Shown one piece after another: positions 1 through 5,386 of a stretch of 5,596 nt of DNA; the stretch's first letter is position 1, and each line of letters opens with the position of its first letter. The notes under the pieces were generated by a model that did not search any database, was not told the origin of the DNA, and was given only the letters and a program-made list of their open reading frames with translations. The DNA comes from JBGPIK01 sp041484845 (lineage in GTDB: Bacteria; Desulfobacterota; Binatia; UBA9968): the NCBI GenBank assembly GCA_041484845.1, contig JBGPIK010000438.1, positions 1 to 5,596 of the forward strand, given 5' to 3'. A program made the translations under genes and the position numbers.

Positions 1-215
1 AGGGTTGGCGTAATCGCCGTGACTAAAATGAGCTTGCCTTTGTCAGGGGTGTCCGCCGACGGTAACCGATTTAATCTGACCTTGGCTGTGTATCGGCCGT
101 AGGGCTCGAGGTCGGCTTCAGCCAAACCGATTTTTCCAGCAATTTCATTGATCGGTAACAAAAGAGAGATATCGTCCGCCACGTCGAGCTCTTCCCGTAA
201 TGTTTGCCTTCTCAT
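1..215 (-). CDS. fhs: Formate-tetrahydrofolate ligase, N-terminal fragment (runs off the left edge)
   Basis: This is the first ~71 codons of formyltetrahydrofolate synthetase, which joins formate to tetrahydrofolate using ATP in cytoplasmic one-carbon metabolism. Read on the minus strand from the ATG at 215-213, residues 21-26 are PINEIA, residues 38-46 are PYGRYTAKV, and residues 59-71 are KGKLILVTAITPT. These match the family's N-terminal block. In known Fhs proteins the next residues are the PAGEGKTT P-loop, which lies outside the window. The start is uncertain. The frame is open back to a TGA at 260-258, and the ATG at 215 has no clear Shine-Dalgarno. A TTG (239-237) and a GTG (182-180, preceded by GGAAGAG) are alternatives. 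The segment before PINEIA looks shorter than, and unlike, the usual family start. The product call is strong; start and full length are not determined. Confidence 0.9.
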   Translation of the reverse strand, partial: MRRQTLREELDVADDISLLLPINEIAGKIGLAEADLEPYGRYTAKVRLNRLPSADTPDKGKLILVTAITPT

Positions 216-264
216 AGCGCAACTTGCGACGTTGTCCAAGGGGTAGAGGGAGGTCCGTCAAACC

Positions 265-293
265 TGTGGTTGGGTGAATAGAAATCGTATAAT
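265..293 (+). promoter_or_regulatory. Possible sigma-70 promoter (perfect -10, poor -35)
   Basis: A perfect TATAAT lies at 288-293. The hexamer 17 bp upstream, TGTGGT at 265-270, is a poor match to TTGACA, and there is no TGn extension. If real, transcription would start near 300 and give the solute-binding protein gene a leader of about 220 nt that contains the 423-456 hairpin. The evidence is the -10 match alone, which can arise by chance. Confidence 0.25.
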
Positions 294-422
294 CAAATGT
301 CACCTCCAAACGGCCACGGTCGTGAGGCGTGTTCTTGGCTATAGCGGCCGGTCAATAGGAATGATACAAGTTTGGTTCTCACTGCCGGTTCCAGAGTCAC
401 TCGATTTTAATCATTGATTGGA

Positions 423-456
423 ATTTCATGTGTCGGCTGTTGCCGGCGCATGAAAT
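423..456 (+). repeat. Strong 15-bp hairpin in the leader of the solute-binding protein gene
   Basis: The left arm ATTTCATGTGTCGGC (423-437) pairs with the right arm GCCGGCGCATGAAAT (442-456) around the loop TGTT (438-441). Thirteen pairs are Watson-Crick and two (431/448 and 433/446) are G-U in plus-strand RNA. They would be A-C mismatches in the minus-strand transcript, which favours a role in the plus-strand RNA. No T-tract follows, so it does not look like an intrinsic terminator. It lies 62 nt before the start codon at 519. It could be an mRNA-stabilising or processing structure, or a protein-binding dyad. Confidence 0.7.
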
Positions 457-518
457 GGCTTGCGAATTGTTCAGCGCTGTCGGTGTAACGGCGGGACGAA
501 ACTCGGGAGGAAAGACCA

Positions 519-1595
519 ATGAAGACAAATCTGCTTGACGGTAACGGGGCTGTTGCGCTGATTTCATATTGGCTTTGGCTTCGCGCGGCCTTCGTCGCGA
601 CGCTCTGTGGATTGCTGGCCCCGGTCACGGCCGGTGCTAATCCGTATCTTGCTCGACCGGGCGAGGCGCCGCTCAACGTGCGCGTTGCCACTTGCGCCGT
701 TTCCGGAGGGTTCGTCCATCTTTACACCGCGATGGACAATGGGCTTTTCGAAAAGTATGGCTTCAAAGTCAGTCACAGTTTCATCGCCGGCGGCAGCGCG
801 GCGCTTGCCGCTTTGGCATCGGACGACATTCAGTTTCTCTATTGCGCAGCTGACGCGACCATCCCGGGCCTCACCACCGGAATTGACGGAAAGGTGGTGG
901 GCGCGCCGCTGATAGGGTTGCCCTATGTCCTGATCAGTCGCCAGGAGGTAGCGAGAGTTGAGGATTTGCGCGGCAAGAGCGTGGGGATTTCACGCCCGGG
1001 GGATCTTGACGACCGTCTGGTGAAGGCGCTGCTGAAAAAAGTCAACTTCAGCGCCGCGGAGGTGCCCTCGCGACCGGTGGGCGGCAGCCAGGGCGAGCGC
1101 TACACAGCGATGGCGCAGGGCGTCGTCGACGCGGTGCCGGTGACGCCACCGCTCGATGCGCGCGCCAAAAAAGACGGCTTCAATGTGATTTATCACTTCA
1201 ACGATTTGAAGCTGCCGTTTATCTACAGTTCGGTTCACGTCACCCCAAAAACTTTAAAGGAAAAACCGGCCGCGGTGCAGCGTTTCGTCGCTGCCATGGC
1301 GGAGTCGCTTTATTTCGTGGAAAAAAATCCCGACAAGGCCAAAGCCTCGCTAGGGAAAGTGCTCAAAATTTCTGAACCGGAGATTCTACAGTCGGCTTAT
1401 GACGCTTACGCGGTCGATCTGGTCAACCGCAGCATGCTGGTCCCTGCCAACGCGCTTGCCGAAGCCGTGGAAGTGGCGCGCGAAAACGGCACGAACATAC
1501 GCAAAAAGCCGGCTGAGCTTTTTGATAATAGTTTTGCCGAACAGCTGGAGAGGAGCGGTTTTCTCAAGGAGCTCTGGGGCGCGGAGCTGCGCTGA
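519..1595 (+). CDS. Exported ABC transporter solute-binding protein, NMT1/THI5-like (SsuA/TauA family)
   Basis: This is a 358-residue periplasmic binding protein that would deliver a small solute to an ABC permease. The N-terminus has a Sec-type signal peptide: a hydrophobic stretch at about residues 23-36 and a likely cut after AGA (38-40), just before NPYL. Cys30 does not sit in a proper lipobox, so it is probably not a lipoprotein. The mature part has the family pattern: a first strand followed by YTAMDNGLFEKYGF (a small molecule-binding lobe start), an AGGSAALAAL stretch, LRGKSVGISRPGD near the second lobe, and helical C-terminal segments. The ATG follows GGGAGG (505-510) at 8 nt, a good ribosome site. 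No permease or ATPase gene lies next to it, and the substrate cannot be told; family members bind thiamine precursors, sulfonates, nitrate or aromatic compounds. Confidence 0.88.
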   Translation: MKTNLLDGNGAVALISYWLWLRAAFVATLCGLLAPVTAGANPYLARPGEAPLNVRVATCAVSGGFVHLYTAMDNGLFEKYGFKVSHSFIAGGSAALAALASDDIQFLYCAADATIPGLTTGIDGKVVGAPLIGLPYVLISRQEVARVEDLRGKSVGISRPGDLDDRLVKALLKKVNFSAAEVPSRPVGGSQGERYTAMAQGVVDAVPVTPPLDARAKKDGFNVIYHFNDLKLPFIYSSVHVTPKTLKEKPAAVQRFVAAMAESLYFVEKNPDKAKASLGKVLKISEPEILQSAYDAYAVDLVNRSMLVPANALAEAVEVARENGTNIRKKPAELFDNSFAEQLERSGFLKELWGAELR

Positions 1596-1748
1596 TCCGT
1601 TGCGGCGCGAAGCATCAAAGCGAATGCGGTCTCATGATCCTTTTGTTCGTGCGGTCGCCGTGAAGCATTCAATTCGCGCCGCGCACGAATCCGACCTGGG
1701 CAGCAAACATGGAGCGGTCTGAGTGCCGCGCCTTAAGAAACGCTCAAA

Positions 1749-1778
1749 TTGCAAGTGAATCATCCCCTGTGTTACGTT
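1749..1778 (+). promoter_or_regulatory. Possible promoter of the NAD synthetase genes
   Basis: TTGCAA at 1749-1754 and TACGTT at 1773-1778, 18 bp apart, form a weak sigma-70-like pair 42 nt before the GTG start at 1820. The -10 element lies inside the dyad described at 1769-1786, the usual layout for repression. Neither hexamer is a strong match, so the call is tentative. Confidence 0.25.
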
Positions 1779-1786
1779 CATAACAC
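1769..1786. promoter_or_regulatory. Dyad upstream of the NAD synthetase genes, possible operator
   Basis: A perfect inverted repeat, GTGTTA-N6-TAACAC, lies 33 nt before the start of the glutaminase gene. Outside it, TGAATC (1756-1761) and GATTCA (1787-1792) are also complementary, but unequally spaced (7 nt on the left, none on the right). The half-site length and 6-nt spacer recall the enterobacterial NadR box (TGTTTA-N6-TAAACA), though the bases differ and no regulator is visible here. It could equally be an RNA stem. An operator is an inference from position. Confidence 0.35.
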
Positions 1787-1819
1787 GATTCATCCGCGCT
1801 TCATCACGGAGCCTAATCG

Positions 1820-2749
1820 GTGTCGATCCGCGTCGCTATAGCTCAAATCAACCCGAGACTCGGAGATCTTCCGGCCAATCTCGCATTATACGAAGCCAAG
1901 ATCCGCCAGGGAATCGACGCCGGCGTTGATCTCCTGCTCTTTCCCGAGCTGAGCCTGACCGGCTACATGCTGCGCGATATGGTTCCCGATGTCGCGCTCA
2001 CCCTCGATTCCGCGGAGATCAAGGCCCTCAAGCAGTTAAGCCGAGAATTGCCGTTCGTCGGCGGCTTAGTCGAAGAAAGCGCCGATCATCGGTTTTTTAA
2101 CGCCGCGGTCTATTTCGAAGACGGTGAAGTGCGGCACGTTCACCGCAAGGTTTATCTGCCGACCTACGGGATGTTCGACGAGCAGCGCTACTTCGCGCGC
2201 GGCGACCGCATAAGGGCATTCGATTCTAAATTTGGTCGCGTGGCGAGTTTAATTTGCGAAGACCTCTGGCATCCCTCGACGGTTTATTTGGCGGCCCTGG
2301 ACGGCGCGCTTGCCGTGCTATGTCCATCGTCGAGCCCGCTGCGCGGGATTACCGACGGACAGCCGCAAGACGATAACGCGCGCTACTGGGAAATGCTTAA
2401 TCGCGCTTACGCCGAGAGTTACAGCTTGTTTATCATCTATGCCAATCGTTCGGGCTTTGAAGACGGCGTCGGGTTCTGGGGCGGCTCGGAGATTGTCGAC
2501 CCCTTCGGCGAGCGATTGGCGAAGGCGAACTATTACGATGAAGACTTTATTGTGGGCGAGGTCGCTCTGGAGTCGGTGCGGCGGAAAAGAACCATGGCGC
2601 CGCTGTTACGGGACGAAGACCTGGATCTCACGATCAATGAGCTCATGCGCATCCGCGAAAGGCCGGGGCGGCCGCGCCACAAACTCACGGCCGTGAAAAA
2701 CGCAAAAGTGTCAAAACTAGCAAAATTGCGCGGCCCCAAGAAAAACTAA
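1820..2749 (+). CDS. Glutaminase (nitrilase-type) subunit of glutamine-dependent NAD synthetase
   Basis: This 309-residue cytoplasmic carbon-nitrogen hydrolase would release ammonia from glutamine for the NAD synthase encoded next. The nitrilase catalytic triad is visible: Glu43 in FPELSLTGY, Lys110 in HRKVYLPTYGMFDEQRYF, and Cys146 in ICEDLWHPS. The YGMFDEQRYF and CEDLW signatures are those of the amidase domain of glutamine-dependent NadE rather than of generic nitrilases. The start is GTG with GGAG (1808-1811) 8 nt upstream, and the protein begins with the usual strand RVAIAQIN. Residues ~279-309 form an Lys/Arg-rich tail not expected of the domain. In most bacteria this domain is fused to the synthase; here the stop codon comes 35 nt before nadE, in a different frame. 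A standalone amidase of another specificity is possible but unlikely given the neighbour. Confidence 0.88.
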   Translation: MSIRVAIAQINPRLGDLPANLALYEAKIRQGIDAGVDLLLFPELSLTGYMLRDMVPDVALTLDSAEIKALKQLSRELPFVGGLVEESADHRFFNAAVYFEDGEVRHVHRKVYLPTYGMFDEQRYFARGDRIRAFDSKFGRVASLICEDLWHPSTVYLAALDGALAVLCPSSSPLRGITDGQPQDDNARYWEMLNRAYAESYSLFIIYANRSGFEDGVGFWGGSEIVDPFGERLAKANYYDEDFIVGEVALESVRRKRTMAPLLRDEDLDLTINELMRIRERPGRPRHKLTAVKNAKVSKLAKLRGPKKN

Positions 2750-2784
2750 AGTATCTTCTCTTTTCAGTCGGCCCGGCGGCGTCG

Positions 2785-3606
2785 ATGATACACATCCCAA
2801 CCAATACGACAGTTCTGCGGCAGATACTGGTCGCGTTTATTCGCAATGAGGTGGAGAAAACCGGCTTAACCCGGGTGGTCGTCGGCCTTTCCGGTGGCGT
2901 GGATTCAAGCTTGAGCGCGATGCTTGCCGCCGATGCGCTGGGTCGGAAAAATGTCTTGGGTATACTCATGCCCTACACGAGTTCCAGTCCGGATAGTCAG
3001 AGCCACGCCGAAATAATCGTGCGCCAGAGCGGGATCGAATCGCTGCTCGTTGACATCACACCGCAGATCGACGGCTATTTCAGCCGCTTTCCGGACGCCG
3101 GTGCGCAGAGACGCGGCAACAAGATGGCGCGGGAGCGGATGACGATTCTTTACGATCATTCGGCGCGTTGGAACGGTTTAGTCCTGGGTACGAGCAACAA
3201 GACGGAACTGTTGCTGGGTTATGGGACGCTTTACGGGGACATGGCATCCGCGCTGAATCCCTTGGGGGACCTGTACAAAACCCAGGTGTGGGCGTTAGCC
3301 GAAGCTATCGGTGTGCCGCCTCCGATCGTGCGTAAGGAACCGTCGGCGGATCTTTGGGCCGGCCAAACCGATGAGAGCGAGTTAGGTTTTAGCTACCACG
3401 AGGTCGATCGCCTGCTCTATTTAATGGTCGACCAGCGCTATACTCGGCCGGAATTGATTGCCACCGGTTTTGCTGAAGGTTTCATTGACGACATATCGCT
3501 CAGAATCATGAACTCGCAATTCAAACGGCGACTACCGGTTATCGCCAAGATTTCCCAGCGCACGATCGACCGGGATTTTCGCTATTCCCGCGATTGGGGC
3601 AAGTGA
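2785..3606 (+). CDS. nadE: NAD synthase (NadE, synthetase domain or subunit)
   Basis: NadE catalyses the last step of NAD synthesis: deamido-NAD, ATP and ammonia give NAD, AMP and pyrophosphate. The 273-residue length is that of ammonia-dependent NadE. Motifs in order: the pyrophosphatase P-loop SGGVDSS (36-42), MPYTSSSPDSQSHAE (62-76), GNKMARERM (111-119), LGTSNKTE (134-141), YGDMASALNPLGDLYKTQV (150-168) and RKEPSADLWAGQTDESELG (183-201), with catalytic-site residues apparently all present. The ATG at 2785 has only GGCGG (2775-2779), a poor ribosome site, upstream. The frame stays open back to 2641 but offers no other ATG, GTG or TTG. It probably forms a two-gene glutamine-dependent enzyme with the glutaminase just upstream, translated by coupling or by frameshift. 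Confidence 0.93.
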   Translation: MIHIPTNTTVLRQILVAFIRNEVEKTGLTRVVVGLSGGVDSSLSAMLAADALGRKNVLGILMPYTSSSPDSQSHAEIIVRQSGIESLLVDITPQIDGYFSRFPDAGAQRRGNKMARERMTILYDHSARWNGLVLGTSNKTELLLGYGTLYGDMASALNPLGDLYKTQVWALAEAIGVPPPIVRKEPSADLWAGQTDESELGFSYHEVDRLLYLMVDQRYTRPELIATGFAEGFIDDISLRIMNSQFKRRLPVIAKISQRTIDRDFRYSRDWGK

Positions 3607-3682
3607 GCCACGACGACCGAGCGCCGGCCAATGAACAAACGCAGTTCTCAACACGCGTTACTTAAGTCCTGAGGGGCGGAAC

Positions 3683-4525
3683 TTGGCCGGCGTCCTTTAC
3701 ATCGTTGCAACTCCGATCGGTAATCTCGAGGACCTTACGTTGCGCGCGCTGCGCATCCTCAAGGAGGTCGATCTGATTGCCGCCGAAGACACGCGGCACA
3801 GCCGAAAGCTTCTCGAGCATTATGGGGTTAGAACCGCGCTCACGAGCTATCACGAGCATAACGAAAAATCTAAAGCGCAAAAGTTGGTCGAAAGAATGCA
3901 AAGCGGTGAACGCGTCGCTTTGATTTCCGATGCCGGCACGCCGCTGCTTTCCGACCCGGGGCACCGCCTCGTGCAGGAAGCCATTCGCGCGGGTATTCCC
4001 GTGTCCCCGGTACCGGGGCCGTCGGCGCTGCTGGCGGCTTTGAGCGCCAGCGGTTTGCCGCTTGAGTCTTTCGCCTTCGAGGGATTCCTTCCGGCAAAAA
4101 AAAGAGAACGGCGGGAGAAGCTTCAGTCGCTGAGCAGCGAAGCGCGCACGCTGGTTTTTTACGAGACTCCCCATCGGCTGAAAGAATCCCTTGCCGATAT
4201 CCATGAAATCTTGGGCGAGCGCGAGATGGTCGTGGCGCGTGAAATAAGCAAATGGCATGAAGAGTTTCTCCGCGGCTCGGTCGGCGACTTGATCCTTCGG
4301 CTCACCGATCAGGAGGTGCGCGGAGAGTTGACGCTCGTGGTCAGCGGCGCGACGGGTGAAACGGCGGCTGCCGAAAATCTTGTGCTAGCCGAGATTCGCA
4401 AGCTTAAAAGCGACGGCATGCGGGTCAAAGACATCGCCGCCCTATTGGGGGAGAAATATGCTCTCGCCAAACGAGAGGTTTATCGGATGATTTTGCAACT
4501 CGAGAATTCCCAACGAGACGGTTAA
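3683..4525 (+). CDS. rsmI: 16S rRNA (cytidine-1402-2'-O)-methyltransferase
   Basis: RsmI uses S-adenosylmethionine to methylate the ribose of C1402 in the ribosomal decoding centre. The 280-residue length is normal. It has the tetrapyrrole-methylase-like fold signatures: LYIVATPIGNLEDLTLRA at the N-terminus (5-22), AAEDTRHSRKLLEHYG (33-48), LISDAGTPLLSDPG (80-93) and VPGPSALLAALSASGLP (from 110), then FEGFLPAKKRER. A helical C-terminal region (LAEIRKLKSDGMRVKDIAALL) is also as expected. The start is a TTG preceded by GAGGGG (3671-3676) at 6 nt; it gives MAGVLYIVATPIG, the usual beginning, and no ATG lies nearby. It follows nadE by 76 nt on the same strand with no terminator seen, so co-transcription is possible, although the functions are unrelated. 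Confidence 0.95.
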   Translation: MAGVLYIVATPIGNLEDLTLRALRILKEVDLIAAEDTRHSRKLLEHYGVRTALTSYHEHNEKSKAQKLVERMQSGERVALISDAGTPLLSDPGHRLVQEAIRAGIPVSPVPGPSALLAALSASGLPLESFAFEGFLPAKKRERREKLQSLSSEARTLVFYETPHRLKESLADIHEILGEREMVVAREISKWHEEFLRGSVGDLILRLTDQEVRGELTLVVSGATGETAAAENLVLAEIRKLKSDGMRVKDIAALLGEKYALAKREVYRMILQLENSQRDG

Positions 4526-4535
4526 CAGTGGCCTT

Positions 4536-4826
4536 TTATCGCCGTATACCGAACCCCATAAAACTGTCTTGTGGCTGTTCCCAGTCCACTTTGACATGGC
4601 TCACGCGAGCGCCGGCCGGGCCGTGGCGGCACCACTCGATGAGTCCCTCGATATTCGCGCGCGGCCCCTCGGCGACAACCTCCACTGAACCGTCGGGAGA
4701 GTTCATGACCCACCCTGTGACCCCGAAGGTTTGGGCCTGAGCCACCGTGGAAGCGCGAAAATAGACGCCTTGGACTCTGCCTTCGATCTTCAAGTGAACC
4801 CGGATTCGATCCGATGGAATCTGCAT
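4536..4826 (-). CDS. acyP: Acylphosphatase
   Basis: This small cytoplasmic enzyme hydrolyses acyl phosphates such as acetyl phosphate or 1,3-bisphosphoglycerate; its physiological role in bacteria is uncertain. The 96-residue length is typical. The signature GRVQGVYFR (16-24) contains the phosphate-binding loop and catalytic Arg24, and GWVMNSPDGSVEVVAEG (38 onward) contains the catalytic Asn42. The end, FMGFGIRR, is close to the usual F-x-I-R-R ending. It converges on rsmI, with 10 bp between the two stop codons and no obvious shared terminator. The ATG at 4826-4824 has no recognisable Shine-Dalgarno within 15 nt, and no better in-frame start is apparent. Confidence 0.95.
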   Translation of the reverse strand: MQIPSDRIRVHLKIEGRVQGVYFRASTVAQAQTFGVTGWVMNSPDGSVEVVAEGPRANIEGLIEWCRHGPAGARVSHVKVDWEQPQDSFMGFGIRR

Positions 4827-4906
4827 CGCGAATTAAGAGGTTTACTTAGCGCATCGCCGCGCTGCCTCGCAACCCCATTGGGCCCGAACCCTGCTTAGAG
4901 AAAGAT

Positions 4907-4936
4907 TTGACAAGCGACCAACGACTTAGGTACGCT
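4907..4936 (+). promoter_or_regulatory. Likely sigma-70 promoter of the RRM gene
   Basis: A perfect TTGACA (4907-4912) is followed after 18 bp by TACGCT (4931-4936), which shares three of six positions with TATAAT, including the first two and the last. It would start transcription near 4943 and leave a leader of about 135 nt before the ATG at 5078. The strong -35 in a gene-free divergent spacer supports it; the weak -10 tempers it. Confidence 0.5.
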
Positions 4937-4993
4937 GACGCCGGTCTTATGAAGGGTGATTTTACCGAAGAGCGCGCCGCGAGAGGAGTTCCC

Positions 4994-5059
4994 ATGTTGC
5001 ACCGTGTTAGGCAATGCCCTTTGGAGAAGTCGATCCCCGAGATGATTGCCATTCGTTGA
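4994..5059 (+). CDS. Possible 21-codon leader peptide upstream of the RRM gene
   Basis: An ATG at 4994 follows AGAGGAG (4982-4988) at 5 nt, a strong ribosome site, and opens a frame of 21 codons starting MLHRVRQCPL and ending at TGA (5057-5059). That stop is 18 nt before the RRM start codon. The same frame also opens further back at an ATG at 4949 (36 codons), but that start has no Shine-Dalgarno. The encoded peptide resembles nothing I recognise. Short frames of this size occur by chance; the good ribosome site and the position inside a leader are the only support. It would act, if at all, by translation in cis rather than through its product. Confidence 0.3.
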   Translation: MLHRVRQCPLEKSIPEMIAIR

Positions 5060-5072
5060 TGCAACAAGGAGG
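4995..5072 (+). promoter_or_regulatory. Nested inverted repeats in the RRM leader, reaching its ribosome-binding site
   Basis: TGTTGCA (4995-5001) is an exact reverse complement of TGCAACA (5060-5066). Inside it, GGCAAT (5010-5015) is an exact reverse complement of ATTGCC (5045-5050). The two pairs are nested, so a single long-range RNA fold with 13 pairs and internal loops is possible. The outer right arm ends on the first base of the AAGGAGG ribosome site (5066-5072) of the RRM gene, and the outer left arm overlaps the start codon of the leader frame at 4994. The fold could mask both starts. It is a by-eye reading with no energy calculation. Confidence 0.4.
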
Positions 5073-5077
5073 GCCAA

Positions 5078-5386
5078 ATGGGAGCAAAGTTATACGTCGG
5101 GAACCTTTCGTACTCGGTAACGGAAGAAAGGCTCCAACAGCATTTTACACAGCATGGTTCGGTGATCAGCGCGAGGATCATCACCGATAAGTTCACGGGG
5201 CGGTCCAAAGGCTTCGGTTTCGTTGAGATGAGCTCAGATCAGGAAGCCGAGCGGGCGATCACCGCGCTCAACGGGACCGACTTCGAGGGTCGCAATATAG
5301 TCGTCAGCGAAGCGCGCCCGCAAGAACCGCGTGGCCCCCGTCCGGGCGGTGGCGGCGGAGGCAGGCCGCCGCGCGATCGCTACTAG
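5078..5386 (+). CDS. Small RRM RNA-binding protein with glycine-rich tail
   Basis: This 102-residue protein is a single RNA recognition motif, expected to bind single-stranded RNA in the cytoplasm. RNP2 is LYVGNL (5-10) and RNP1 is KGFGFVEM (44-51), with the aromatic residues that stack on RNA (Tyr6, Phe46, Phe48) in place. The rest of the fold, DQEAERAITALNG and FEGRNIVVSEARP, follows the family. From residue 84 the tail is rich in Gly, Pro and Arg, with six Gly in a row (90-95), as in cyanobacterial and proteobacterial Rbp proteins, some of which respond to cold. The ATG has an excellent AAGGAGG (5066-5072) 5 nt upstream. A long leader suggests post-transcriptional control. The specific RNA targets cannot be told. 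Confidence 0.95.
   Translation: MGAKLYVGNLSYSVTEERLQQHFTQHGSVISARIITDKFTGRSKGFGFVEMSSDQEAERAITALNGTDFEGRNIVVSEARPQEPRGPRPGGGGGGRPPRDRY

Larger units (their letters stand above)
216..518. other. Divergent intergenic region between fhs and the solute-binding protein gene
   Basis: This 303-bp stretch separates two divergently transcribed genes. I see no convincing coding frame in it. It holds a perfect TATAAT on the plus strand (288-293), a strong hairpin at 423-456, and a good Shine-Dalgarno (505-510) for the downstream gene. I could not pick out a convincing minus-strand promoter for fhs. Confidence 0.6.

Noticed and set aside
407..691. Minus-strand open frame of 94 codons antisense to the start of the solute-binding protein gene
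   Set aside because: It has no recognisable domain, overlaps a well-supported gene, and is a low-complexity Ser/Arg/Ala-rich product typical of an antisense shadow.
1672..1690. ATTCG/CGAAT dyad after the solute-binding protein gene as its terminator
   Set aside because: The stem is short and interrupted, and no T-run follows.
3638..3659. AACGC/GCGTT inverted repeat between nadE and rsmI
   Set aside because: Five pairs around a 12-nt loop without a T-tract is within chance expectation, and it does not look like a terminator.
4526..4535. Bidirectional terminator between convergent rsmI and acyP
   Set aside because: Only 10 bp separate the stop codons, and I see no stem that spans them.
4846..5208. 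Minus-strand open frame of 120 codons across the RRM gene and its leader
   Set aside because: It is antisense to a clear RRM gene, has no family pattern, and its apparent start lies within that gene.
5351..5370. GGCGGC/GCCGCC inverted repeat near the end of the RRM gene as a terminator
   Set aside because: It arises from glycine and arginine/proline codons of the tail and has no T-tract after it.
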